From: Pseudisothecium myosuroides
Taxonomy: Eukaryota; Streptophyta; Bryopsida; Hypnales; Lembophyllaceae
Direction: 5' to 3'
Assembly: GCA_951799445.1 (NCBI GenBank)
Contig: OX637288.1
Span: 6,016,501 to 6,080,500, forward strand
Length of the DNA stretch: 64,000 nucleotides
A program made the translations under genes and the position numbers. The notes under the pieces are model-generated. The model did no database searches. It was not told the DNA's origin and saw nothing but the letters and a program-made list of their open reading frames with translations. Below are positions 1-10,764 of the stretch, one piece after another; the first letter of the stretch is position 1; every line of letters starts with the position of its first letter.

Positions 1-373
1 GCTAAATAAAAAGACTAGATTCTTGCTAACCTAGGGGGGAATAGAACTTTGGGGGGTGCTAGATCCACTAAGATTTTTGGGATACAACTAAATAAACAAA
101 ACTTTGGGGAACCACTAAACTCTCTTAAACTTTGGGAAATGACTAAACTTCACTAAGTGCAAAGGAACTTACATATCTTGGAAGCTAAACTCTGGAGGTT
201 TCCACAAAGGACTTGGAAACTAGACTTTGGATCTAAACACGGGGGAGGTGCAAAGCTTCGCCGTGAAATTGGTTTTAACACCAACTTTAGGACTTCTAGA
301 TTCCCCGGGGGTTCAAAACTCCGCCGTCTACACTTTTAACACACGCTTTAGGACTTCTACTTTGTCACTAGTT

Positions 374-725
374 CAAAGCTTCGCCGTTTCCAAGGGGGGT
401 CCACACAATGAGAGAGACTTTAGAAGAGGGAAAAAGCTAACTGTTAAAGAAACCACACATGGATTCAAAGCTTCGCCGTCCCGAAGGGGGGTCCACACAA
501 TGAGAGAGACTTTAGAAGAGGGAAAAAGCTAAACTTTTAAAGAAAACCACACATGAGTTCAAAGCTTTGCCGTCCCGGAGGGGGGTCCACTCAACAAGGA
601 GAAGATTAGAAGAGGGTTTGGAATAAACTTAGCAAAAAACATGTACAAGGAGGTTCAAAGCTTCGTCGTCCCGGAGGGGGGTCCACTCAACAAGGAAAAA
701 AGATTAGAAGAGGGTGTAACGAAAC
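374..725. repeat. ~94-bp tandem repeat inside element A
   Basis: CAAAGCTTCGCCGT recurs at about 374, 466, 560 and 656 (spacing 92-96 bases). Each copy is followed by a G-run, GTCCAC and an A-rich segment with TTAGAAGAGGG. The last two copies carry point changes. The same array occurs in element B at 38026-38400. Confidence 0.85.
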
Positions 726-1443
726 ACAAAGATAATCACACAAGTTAGACCACGTGGCAACACAAAGCTCACACGCTAAAGGCCCTCCAAAGCGGCATCG
801 CCAAGGTACGGTGGGGGGTGACTTTAGAATTAGTGCAAGAGACTAAAGACCCTTAAAACTCCACAAGTTAGAACACAATATGCACGAGAGTAAGAGAGAG
901 GCTCTCCACTCACAACAAGGTACCAAAACTTTGCAAAAGTGTACACAAAACAAGGTAGAAGGACCCCCAAGGACCTTCAAAGCTTGAAAATAAGCAACAA
1001 TGGAGCCAAAGTGCTCCGAAAACACCGTAGAGGTTTTTGGCTTAAAACGCCAAAATATCCAAAATACCTTGGACCCACGGACCCACGGACCCAAAACAAG
1101 AATTGGGGGTGTTCTAGAGAGAGAAATGGGGCCCTTATATAGGTTTCCAAGGGCTCACCCCTCCCTCTAGAGTTCTAAGGTAACCTTATCAACGAGGATT
1201 TTCATCCTCATCCTCAAAGATTTTCATCCTACATCCTAAAAATCTACTTCTACCATCTATGCTGGACCAACATCCTAACTTTTGGAGATTAGCTCCAATC
1301 GCCGAACGGATTGCGCCGTTGGATCCAGATCGCCGTGTTTAGTCCTACATCGCCTTACCCCCCGTATCGAGGCCAAAAACCCATCGTAGGCTAATTTAGT
1401 TTAAAAACCAAATCGTGGTAAAATCCTAGATCTCGGGGGTCTC

Positions 1444-1770
1444 CTATTTTGAGAAATGTGAATAGCCTAGGGTCTCCGGTAGATGCGAGAGAGTCGGGAA
1501 GGACTTTTGGTTGACTTTGTTTCGCCATCGTATGGTCCCGGAATGCCGGTCAACGCGGCGGGGATCCCGCCACGTGGTTAATTCCCGAGGAATCTCGCCG
1601 GTTCGGGTACTTGCCGCTATCGGAATGTCGTGAAACTTCACGGAGCGCATTATTAACATAAAACAAGCTAGTCTAATTTTTAGTGAGATTTTATTGTAAC
1701 CTGGGTAATTTCCATGAAATTCCCGTTGGAGGTTAGGAGGGTTGACCACCCGGAAAAGGTTCTTCTGCAA
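1444..1770 (-). CDS. ORF of ~108 codons carried in LTR-like element A
   Basis: I do not recognise this ORF. It has relatives at the same place in elements B (39093-39467), C (22466-22795) and D (26996-27325). They share a core with NYPG, KISLKI and LI.R around residues 20-45. The copy here begins at TTG, not ATG. Starts differ between copies, and the DNA itself is conserved, so protein-level selection is not shown. It lies upstream of the element's TATA box and on the same strand. It may be a chance ORF in a conserved LTR, or a small LTR-borne protein. Confidence 0.3.
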   Translation of the reverse strand: MQKNLFRVVNPPNLQREFHGNYPGYNKISLKIRLACFMLIMRSVKFHDIPIAASTRTGEIPRELTTWRDPRRVDRHSGTIRWRNKVNQKSFPTLSHLPETLGYSHFSK

Positions 1771-2427
1771 GTCGGAAGATGCCGGGATTTTTCACGTGAC
1801 CTCTCAGGGAGTCGCATGAAAGACGTGCGGGTGTGTTTCCGTACCTAGCACGATTGGTCAATGGAGATTTAAAACTGGCCATCTCCTCGAATTAGCGACG
1901 GTGCAGGAATCTTCTGCAGGTGGAGGAATCTTGGCCAACCGATTTCGCCGTTGGACTCCTGGCATGGGATTCATCCTAGAACACCATCCCTGGGCTGTAG
2001 ATTCCTCCACGGGCCCGGTCTTGCGTGAGTGGCTCCTACATGCTAACAATCGGGATTTTGGGAATTCGTCGATCTAATGGGGAATTCTAAATCTAACTCT
2101 AGGACCCGACCTAGTGGCCTCGCTGTGGATCCCTCGGACCGACCTAGCCATGAATCGCCACATTCATGGTGGGATTTAGCCCTTTTGGGGTTGTGTGACT
2201 CGAATCCTCCAAATCTAACCTTTCCGTCATTTTTGTACTATTTTTAGGCCAGGTTTGGTTCTAAGTAAGAACACAAATCTAGACCAAATACTATAATGGG
2301 TATGACACAACCCTATTTTGGTTCTACACTCTTTTTATGGGTTTTTCTATACTTTTATCAACTTTAAATTGCAAATTTCCAAAAAAATAATTCTACGAGT
2401 CCCAAGTGACAAATTGGGAGCTCACAG

Positions 2428-2871
2428 GGTGGTATTTCGGATCTTCCTCATAAATTCTATGTTCCTTCTAGTTTCCGGGGCTTCCTGAGACAGTTGGTTG
2501 AACAAACTCACTGTGGGTTGTGTTCCTCCATGAATATGTTTACTATGACGGAGCTTTTACGGCATCTTCTCCCACGAAAAACTTTAAAGGGGTTTCTCTA
2601 TTTTGCCGGTGCGGACATCCCTTACAAGAATGATCCTTATCCAAGCCATGGTGGATTATTGAAGCGTATTTTAGGGAGCCCTAGAGAGCGCAGCATTCTT
2701 TGGAATCAAACTATTGTACTACTTGAGCTAGATCCTCTAAAGTGGCCACATTCTTATTTGATAGGTCCCTCCATACGAGTGAGGGATGATGTAGATCCTT
2801 TGGAATTACAAGTTCCGTGTTATGTACGGAAGGAGCTTATTGTTCTTGGGAAATCCTTTAAGCGCCAGTGA
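2428..2871 (+). CDS. Unrecognised ORF fragment abutting element A
   Basis: This frame is open from the base after the LTR-like element A terminus (2426) to a TGA at 2869-2871, about 147 codons. The first ATG (2531) is deep inside, so the 5' part was probably cut off by the element insertion or lies in another exon. The product would have the stretches MNMFTMTELLRHLLPRK and GSPRERSILWNQ, mixed charge and no membrane segment. I cannot assign a family. It may be a host gene or a piece of an older mobile element. Confidence 0.35.
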   Translation, partial: GGISDLPHKFYVPSSFRGFLRQLVEQTHCGLCSSMNMFTMTELLRHLLPRKTLKGFLYFAGADIPYKNDPYPSHGGLLKRILGSPRERSILWNQTIVLLELDPLKWPHSYLIGPSIRVRDDVDPLELQVPCYVRKELIVLGKSFKRQ

Positions 2872-3797
2872 AGTTCACTTGTTCAGATACTATAGGAAAT
2901 GCCTTTATTGTTTTTATGGGCAACTTCTTGAACATTCCCTTTTTTACCGATATGAATAAAATGTGGTGAACCTTACGGACCTTTGAGTGGCTTTGAAGTT
3001 TCATTGCACCATACAAAAAGTTTGTATTTCCATGTTCCTTGTCAGTGGGTATGTTCTCTTTTAACGTGAGTTTGAATGCGGGGATTACATCGGTAGATTT
3101 TCGGATCCTACTTCTGCAGGGAAATACTAACGGGTCAGGGCTTACTTAGTCCTTGTAATAATCTCAGTTGAATAATAACCGTTGTCATTGGTTTCTTGCA
3201 ACACTTACGATCCCAATGACTTGGATCTGCACTACATCGGCAAATCTCCTGATCATTCATCTCAATTTCTATGTACAAATAAATGTTCTATGGGTGAAAT
3301 GTCGTAGTTATTATGTTTCTCGTCCTCTTCTTCTATTTGAATATGGTCTACTTCATTCTTTTCTTTCCACTTTCATAGGCGTTGCGGTCTCTAAAACCGT
3401 AAGAACAAGAGGTCTCCCAATGAATTCTACCAGGCCATAGTCCAAAATTCATTGAATAGTCCAAAAGTAGTTAAATAGGGCATCATTCTCGTTCTTAGTG
3501 GAATCCCTTCTCGTTTTGGTTGTCCCCCATGTTCTTGTGGTGGCAGAAAATGGAAGTGTTGGCCTTTTGGTGGTTGAATGCTCCAGCGTTGTCCTGTTGT
3601 AGATTTGTATACAATGTAAAAAACATATTATAATATGTTTTATTGAGTAGCTTCAAGGTGACGTCGTTCCAAAAGGTGTATGACATCTATATAAGAGGAC
3701 AATTTTGCCTTAGAGCTTCATTGAATTCCAGTAGTGATTTTGTTTCCTACTTTAGATTTGAAATGTCGAACTGGAGGGGTTTTCTGAGCGTGGGAGT
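2872..3797. other. No recognisable gene
   Basis: This AT-rich sequence has short open frames on both strands (for example 3168-3440 and 3643-3797). None has a recognisable domain or clear splice sites. It ends at the TGTAACATCC motif near 3798, where GC content and the TTCCGGAA-rich sequence begin. Confidence 0.5.
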
Positions 3798-4229
3798 GTG
3801 TAACATCCGGAACGTCCCAATTAACAAGCAAGTAGAGGTAAAAGTAGTAGAACTTTTTCAATTTTTGCATTTGAATACGGAGTTAGGACCTAGATATTAG
3901 AATTAGAAATTAATCTTTACGTAGAAAAGATAAAACTCTAATTAGGTTACGCAATCTTCCGGAAACCATAGCCGGAAAGCCGGAAAGTTCCGGAACGTAG
4001 GGACCTACTGCCTAGGTTCTGGCTAGGGAACTTACGGGAACTTTCGGCTGGTCGGGAACTTAGGGTTCCGACAGGTATTTAAACCCCACCGCCAGCCTCA
4101 TTCAGTCTCTTTTTACCCGTGCTCCTCCACGGTGCGTTAGAAGAGAGAAAGAGTGGTGAGTTAGGGCGCGTTAGGGAAAGAAAGGGAGGAAGGTGCCGAT
4201 TGCACCGGATTGTCTTAGCAGTCGGTGAG
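3798..4229 (+). promoter_or_regulatory. Putative promoter/leader of the 619-codon ORF
   Basis: The sequence starts TGTAACATCCGGAACG and contains several TTCCGGAA or CCGGAAAG motifs. A good TATA-like box, TATTTAAA, lies at 4076-4083, followed by a pyrimidine-rich start-like region and a leader into ATG 4230. A TG start with a TATA box resembles the U3 part of an LTR, but no second copy of this sequence is seen in the window. Confidence 0.4.
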
Positions 4230-6137
4230 ATGGCAGAAGTGAGTCGATCCCGGAGGTCAGTAGTGACAGCCTAGGGCGTGCGACCGGTTATCCCATCGGA
4301 TCCGGAGCGCCTTAAGAAGTTAGAGGGAGACCTAGAAATCATGGGGTGTCTAAGGTTGATTAAACGTCCATGGAACGTCCGGAGTGAAGGAATGATTGAC
4401 GAGCTGGTTTCCAGAGTGGGTAATCAGTTTGATTTAACCATTAGGGGTCGTTCTAGGGCCTGGACTCCAGAGTTGTGGGCGAAGGCGTACTTTACGCCAA
4501 CAAGGGGTTCCGAGATAGCAGCCCGGACGGATAGTTACGCCACGGACGTATTCCGGAATCATGCGGATTCCAAGGAAGGGAACACCGCGAGTGACTATAG
4601 GAGTCCCCGGGATGGGCAGTTGTTAGCATTTCTCATCCCTATTTTGTATCCGAAAAAGCCCACCCAGATTACAATGATTGTGGCGAATACCATTTTCGGA
4701 GCACTAGGAGATAGGGAGAATCCGGCTCCCAGACCGGTCAGTTGGGGGGTGATCATTCACTCAGTAGTGGAAAAGCTAGCGGTCAATATCGTGAACAAGA
4801 AATCTAGTCCGATTAACCCCTATCTTTTCCATCTGTATCACTCCGAGGATGCACTAGTCGGACCGGAAATGACCGTGTACCGGAAGGGCGAGAATCTGTT
4901 GAAGTACGGACTTCCCGCGGATGATGATCCGGATGAGCTCGAGCAAGAAGAAGACGAACCGGAAACGGAGCATGCGTCACCCATCGTTGCGGGGACGCGT
5001 CGGAAGTCAATTGATCAGGGTGCTCGGGGGAAGCAAGAGGCCGAGGAGGTGAAGAAGCCCCAAGACCCCCTTCCAGACACAGATCAGCTAGAGGCCACCA
5101 TCAAATGGCTGATAGCTACCAGGGCGCAGAATGAGCGGATGTCGGCACTAATCCGGGACGTATGCGGGAAATTGGGTGTAACGGAAGAAGCCCAGATTCT
5201 GGTGGCGTTGACGGAAAGGCCGGATCCGGAAGCGGTGAAACAGCTGGAGGACCGGATTCTGACCTTGGAGCAAGAACAGGACCGGTTTCGAGAGCAAGCT
5301 GCGTGGTTGGATAGAGAGCGGATAGCCGCTGAAGCAAAGGAGGGAGAAGCCCTCGATCTGGTCCGAGATGTCCGGGGCCTCTTCGACAATCCGGCAGATG
5401 TCCTTTCCAGAGCCACACTCTGGAATTCCCAGATGGTGCAGGATGGTCACGTGGTCGAATCGAAGGTGGTAAACATACTCGTGGATTTTAAAGTCCGGAT
5501 CGAAGGAATGCTGAAGGAAGTCCGTCAGCTGTTGGGCAACCTGGATCCGCTTGAGGGGTTAGACCAAGGCCTTTTTGACCTGGGTCATGATCTCCAAGAA
5601 GGAGGGGCACAAAATCAGCCTTCTCCGGCAAAGAGCAGAACAATCGCCGGAACGTCGCAAGCCGGAACAACATCGGCCCAGAAGAGGAGGTCGTTGGTGA
5701 AGCAGTTTGCGGCTACGACTCCGGTGAAGGACGTTGTCCCAGTAGTACCAGCCGGGAGAACTGCGTCGGTGGCGAATCTCTTCCCCGATCGACCGGTTAC
5801 TTCAACTTTCCGGGAACCAGCCTTATTCGGAACAGTGTTGAATCCGGCTCGGACGAATCCAGTGAGTTTTACTCACATGCTCCAGCCCCTTCTCCAGACA
5901 CCAGCGCCGTCCCCGCTCATCGATCTTACAGCTCCAAAACCAAGGGGACGACGACTACTAAGCGAGACGAGTCCGGAATCGGAAGGAGAAGCGGATGAGG
6001 AGACGACTCAATCGGAGGAGGAGGAGCTGCATCATCCTCGGACCCGGTCAAAGACGAAGACCACCCCGCCCAAGAAGACAGGTGGATCGCCATCTCAGGG
6101 TGGCACTTCTGTAAAGAAAGCTAAGAGGAATAGGTGA
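4230..6137 (+). CDS. Large retroelement-associated ORF (gag-like or plant transposon-protein-like), amber stop near the start
   Basis: A GC-rich frame is open from 4275 to TGA 6135-6137, 621 codons. The natural ATG seems to be 4230, just behind the leader. In that frame a TAG follows 14 codons later (4272-4274), and the frame then stays open. The next in-frame ATG is 4341. The first ~200 residues look globular, with a W-rich motif RSRAWTPELWAK. Then come an acidic stretch (DDDPDELEQEEDEPETEH, ~215-235), a coiled-coil-like region (~310-370) and a long S/T/P-rich tail. The C-terminus is basic and could serve as a nuclear signal. It has no zinc knuckle, protease or RT motif. N-terminal host-range-limited plant transposon proteins have similar layouts, but the assignment is an inference. 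Confidence 0.45.
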
Positions 6138-7229
6138 CTATTTAGGGTAGCAGAAATAATAGTTAGGATTCTTACCAGGATAGTAGTTCCGGAAACGGAT
6201 TTTCCAGATGTGGGACTAGTAGTTCCGGGCTTTTAGGAGGTTAACGGTTTCCTAATATTCCCAGAACGGTCCTCAGGGCCGTTGCCTTTTTGCTTTTTGC
6301 TTTTTGTTTAGCCGTTGGCCGGGTTTCTGGTGGCCGTTTGGGCTGCCTTTCTGTGGGTTTTTAAGGGCAGGCCAGCTTATTGGCTTGTCATTCCTTTTCC
6401 TTGTATATTTAATCTGAGGCATTCAGGAAAGCACTTGTGGATTATTCTCTTGCGTATCGCGTCTATAGTCACTTGTGTGGATGTGTAAGTGAGAGTGTGC
6501 AAGGGGAGGAGTCCAGATTCTTGGACTGCCGGATTAGGCTGAGTGTGTTTTTACGGATGAGTTTTAGACTTGCACAGTGAGAAAGTGGCGCCTTTAAATC
6601 GCTGGTACGGTAATCCGGTGGAGACCAAGTAGTGGTCCGGAAGCTAGTCCGGAATTCGCAGAGGCGGTTTTGTACGGAGGTAGGCGACTACCAGAGGAAT
6701 ATTTCCACTCACCGAAAGGCTAGTCAACCTCATGAGCGGTCGAAGATCTAAGAAGTTATACACTTAGTTCCGAAAGTCCGGTATCCGTCGTTGTAGTAAG
6801 GAGGACCTAACGCTACCCTGTGTGACCAACTTTCCGGATAGGCCATCTGAGATATTGTGAGGATGCCACCCTGTTTACTCGACTAGATCTACTCTTGGGT
6901 TTTGTTTGTGTTAAAAGAGTTTATGTTAGATACGGAGTGGTGCAGTTCTCTACCCCTCGAAAAGAGCAAGTGAGGAACCCTCTGAGGGTAAAACAAAGGT
7001 ATAGAAAACCAACTTGTCAGAAAGACGGAACCGGAAGATTGTGTAGAGCCGGATCTGGAAGAGAATCCGGAAAGGAAGTAGTTCTGGAAAAGAGTTTGTG
7101 TGTTGAGCGGACCCCTCTTGAGGTGGTCAAAATCCGGAAACTTAGAGGTCTAGAAATACTAATTTTGAAATAACATCTGGAATCTCTTGGGACGATAACT
7201 TGTGTCATCTTAGCACGTTTTGCTGTTAA
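6138..7229 (+). other. GC-rich leader-like region with a TGGCGCC primer-site-like motif
   Basis: After the 619-codon ORF come T-rich blocks (6285-6310), then GTATATTTAATC (6403-6414), which resembles a TATA box. At 6586-6592 an AAG-TGGCGCC motif resembles the tRNA primer-binding sites of some plant LTR retrotransposons, just after ...TTGCACA at 6576. A short frame at 6895-7173 has no recognisable domain. No reverse transcriptase follows. Confidence 0.3.
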
Positions 7230-7697
7230 GAATTCTTACGCCTAGATTACGCGTACGACACTGAGTCTCAAAATGAAGAGCCTCAACCGGAGGCTGAATT
7301 TGAACTTTCATTGTCGCAACTACCGGATGAGCCGCTTCTGCCACGGGAATTGCCATCGCCATTTGTGCATCTACGAGATGAAGCTGGGCCTTCTCGACTG
7401 CCAAAGCAGCCTCGTATTGAGCAGCGGTGGCACGGGAACCTTCAGGAGGATGCTCGTGCGTTGGTAATCTTGTTACAAATTGGACGTGTTGAACTAGATA
7501 GCCGTGAAGTGACATTTGAAGGGAGTTTTGAGGGTCTAAACAACGACCAATATTTTTGTATGGTCAGACCGATTAAGGGGAGTCTTGGCCATCAACAATT
7601 GTTAGAAGGGCCAGTCAATCTCTTAACCAAGGCGCATCGTGCTGAATATGTCGCTGCGACTATCAAGCGCATTCTCAAGTTCTTGCAGATGGAGTGA
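7230..7697 (+). CDS. Unrecognised ORF fragment (155 codons)
   Basis: The frame opens after a TAA at 7227-7229 and ends at TGA 7695-7697. The likely product begins with an acidic, Glu/Pro-rich stretch (ESQNEEPQPEAEFELSLSQL), then a more regular part with LVILLQIGRVELDSREVTFE and a basic end. There is no in-frame ATG near the start, and AG acceptor-like sites lie just before it, so it may be a last exon. It may belong with the fragment at 2428-2871, the two being separated by the GC-rich 3798-7229 block. I cannot name a family. Confidence 0.35.
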   Translation, partial: EFLRLDYAYDTESQNEEPQPEAEFELSLSQLPDEPLLPRELPSPFVHLRDEAGPSRLPKQPRIEQRWHGNLQEDARALVILLQIGRVELDSREVTFEGSFEGLNNDQYFCMVRPIKGSLGHQQLLEGPVNLLTKAHRAEYVAATIKRILKFLQME

Positions 7698-8154
7698 AGT
7701 TTGTCTTGAAATTTTAGTTTTTTACCTCTAATAGGAATTGGTTTGATGTTTGTGCTTATATCCATGTTTGGAGTATTTTATAGAAAGGATTTTGTATAGT
7801 TATAGTTGTAGAAGGAAAGGATGGAAATGTTTGCCTTCTAAGTGAACTTTAAAGTGATTTTCCTTCTAAGTTAAAGATAAAGATATAGTTGTGGGGCCAA
7901 ATAGGAAGGTCAATGGTTGAAAGTTAGCCTTAGGAGCAAGTTAAGGGCTGATTGCCACTTGCTTAGAAGGTATAGAGTTGTTGATAAAGTGGGGGAAAAA
8001 GGTGAACACTATTCATCTTCTCTCTCGTTGTAGTTGGCAAAATCCGAATGTTTGGGGGCCTATTGTGTATGGAGTTTTACGAGTTTTGAAATGAAAATTG
8101 GTGGGTTTTGATATCGTGTTGTTGTCTTTCTAAAAAGTCTTCTCTTGCTTGAAT

Positions 8155-8692
8155 TGAAATTGTGAGTTGAGATTTGTGCTAGTTTGAGTGGAGGAAGGTC
8201 TGCTGCCTCCCAATTGAAGGGGCAGAGACTTCGACCAATCATAAAAAACGAACATGTTTTTAGTTTGCAATGAAATTTGAAGAGAATGTAGAAAATTTTA
8301 TGAATTTTCCATAAAGTTATCATTCGTTGTATTTGAAGCATTTATGAGTGATTTATGAGTGTGGAAGTGAAAGAGGGTCTGTTGCCTTCAATTCTTAAGA
8401 CTGAAACTTCGAATGACCATAACAGAAGGATAGAGTATTAGTTTGAGTTGAAATTTGGAGACAATGTGGAGATTTTTGTTAGCTTTCCATAAAGCTATCA
8501 TTCGTTGTATTTGAAGTATGTATGAGTGATTTATGAGTATGGAAGTGAAGGAGGGTCTGCTGCCTTCAAACTTTGAGGCCGAAACTTTGAGTGGTCATAA
8601 AATATGGACAGAGTGTTAGTTTGAGTTGAATTTTAGAGGAGAAGTAGATATTTGTGTAAGCTTTTCAAAAAGCTATTACACATCTCATTTGA
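8155..8692. repeat. Three degenerate ~178-bp tandem units
   Basis: The motifs ATCATTCGTTGTATTTGAAG, GAGTGATTTATGAGT, TCTGCTGCCT and GTTAGTTTGAGTTGAA recur in the same order. Clear units run at about 8337-8513 and 8514-8692, with a more diverged first unit from about 8155. No coding function is apparent. Confidence 0.75.
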
Positions 8693-10477
8693 GTTTGTAA
8701 AGTAGCCGTGGCATTACACCAAAGTTTGGTCAAGAAAAAAGAATTGAGGTTGGAAGAGTTTTGAAGAGATTTGAAGAGATTTGAAGAAACCAAGACTTGA
8801 AGACAAGAAGATTGAAGATTCGTGTGTTGTGGCTTGTGGCTTGTTATTCCTAGCCAGTTTTGGAAGCTTGTTGTTCTCATTTTTTATTTGCACTGTAAAC
8901 ATTGTTGCGGGCTACGTGGGTATCCAATAATAGCCCCGTTTTATGTTTGTGGCGACGAAGTGGGATTGATCACCCACATAATCGATCTTCTATGTTGTTC
9001 CTACTGGTGAAAGGCGCTTCTTGGTCACCGTGGATTTGAAGTTTAGGAGCCATCTTTTGGACGGTCAGCTCGTGGTTTGGCCGTCCCGTTTTACCCGTCC
9101 GAGGCCTTATTTCTTATTACACACCCTTATCTTTGGCCCTATAGAGCCACCACAGGATAGGATGGTTGAAGACCGAGTGAAGATTCGAGTTTGAGATTCT
9201 CCATCTACACTCATCAACTTGCAGCCAGACACCCTGTGTGTTCCCTAAGCGCGCTCCTCTCTACCCAACAGCGTGAGCTTCCATCTCATCGATGGAACTT
9301 TTGAAATTTCCATAATGGATGGTACCGCCAGTATCTATACAACAATGATAGAAAAAAGGGTTGCCTGTTCACAAGAATCCGAAATGCCAGCTACTATTGC
9401 CAAAGGAAAGGACGGCCTTTGTTACTAGTAAAAGAGCCCTTCGGAGAGAGGGACCCCTTGCTCGTCGCAGTTTCCACTATATAGTCTCCACCGATGGAGC
9501 TCTACAACCACCAATTAATATTTGGGAGTCTTTGGTCATTTGGGAAGCAAGCAGGCAAGCAAAGTTGTGGATTTCACTTGGTTGGGGAAGGGAAGGTCCG
9601 ACTTTGTAGATCTGCAAGGTGGGAGCTTGAACGAGGATTGCCGGCTTGCACAGTGGTGATGTGTTGATTTGTTGCAGTTTAAAGGATGTTTGTTTTCTGG
9701 TGGTATTGTTATCTTTTGCAATTTGAAAGTTAATTTGGAGGTTGAATGCTCCTACAATAAATATTCCTAAATGATGGAAAATCACGATGAGGCAATGGCC
9801 TTAAATTGTATCGGCTTGTTCAGATCTTCTAATCATCTACTATCAAGTGCTGCAAATGTTTGCATATAACATATTTTGCTTCAATCTTGTGAGAGTCTTT
9901 CTGATAATAAGAGTAAATTTTATTTTTATAATTCCTTGATCAACCTCAAGAGCACAAAATATGGTCCAGCAACAATGTGCTCAACTATTGTGCATGCACA
10001 GACAAAAGTTTTCATATGTCTATCAAGAAAAAAGATTCAATGTGAATCATTGTGGAACTCAAGACAATGGTTTATAATTACACTGCCATAAATGAAAAAT
10101 CTATTGCATACCGTTCAACTACGTAGCTCCACAACCCAACCAAGCACATTTGGTAATAAATAATAAACTATAACTACTATGCCCTCTGCTGTTGCCATAG
10201 CCGAAACAAAATTGAAAAAAAACTTCTAATTCTTTAATTTGTCAAACTTTTAAAATTCAATAGCACAGCCAATGAATCGACACAAGGCCAACACTTCCAT
10301 TTTCCACCACCGCAGTAACATGGCGACAAATCAAAACGAGAAGGTATTCCATGAAGAATAAGAAAATTTTTGTTTCCCACAACCTGCATTTGCAATCACA
10401 TGCAGACCAGACCAGATAGACCAGCATTTGCGTGCGCGCATTCGATGAGGGAGAGCAGGCAGGAGGAGAGATTCAAA
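8693..10477. other. No recognisable gene
   Basis: Mixed-composition sequence. 8820-9230 contains moderately GC-rich, LTR-end-like sequence (GGGTATCCAATAATAGCCCC near 8919) but no matching partner. Frames at 9361-9609 and 9876-10091 have no recognisable domain and no good exon signals. Confidence 0.4.
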
Positions 10478-10714
10478 ATGAGTCACGAGGCCGTGGCCAA
10501 GGAGCCACCATCGACGCTGTCAGTCCGAGAAAACAGGATCTGCAGCGGCAGCAGTAGGATGGAGCAACATCCGGCGCGGCAGGGTGGAGCAGCGTCCGGC
10601 GAGGCTATCTTTTGGTCAGGCTGCCCAAATTCCAGACCTGACCCCGAAAGAGGCTCGTTGCACAACTATAAGCACGACCCCATCTATAATCCTGGCTGTA
10701 AGCTCAAGTGTTGA
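10478..10714 (+). CDS. Possible small ORF, GC-rich (79 codons)
   Basis: An ATG at 10478 opens a frame ending at 10714. It lies in a GC-rich island unlike its AT-rich surroundings. The product would be Ser/Arg/Gly-rich, without a recognisable domain. It could be a first exon or a remnant of a 5' leader. Support is weak. Confidence 0.15.
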   Translation: MSHEAVAKEPPSTLSVRENRICSGSSRMEQHPARQGGAASGEAIFWSGCPNSRPDPERGSLHNYKHDPIYNPGCKLKC

Positions 10715-10764
10715 TTTCATAATGGGAGAACAAGTATGAACTGAAAACTTTATCAAGCTTTTTA

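Larger units (their letters stand above)
1..2426 (-). mobile_element. LTR-like element A, one terminal part (truncated by window start)
   Basis: This is the same sequence as the right part of element B (37640-40078). Both share the ACGGCGAAGCTTTG-type repeat block, the TATA region, a ~108-codon ORF and the terminal GGGAGCTCACA. Orientation is assigned by the TATA box (TATATAAG on the minus strand, 1134-1141), so the element starts with TGTGAGCTCCC at 2426 and runs leftwards out of the window. The other end is not visible, so its target duplication cannot be tested. The family has TG...CA ends and 5-bp target duplications in the complete copies, as expected for LTR retrotransposons. No gag, protease, RT or integrase is seen. 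Confidence 0.8.

Noticed and set aside
5084..5450. Antisense ORFs within the 619-codon ORF
   Set aside because: Three overlapping minus-strand frames with no domains; expected in GC-rich coding sequence.
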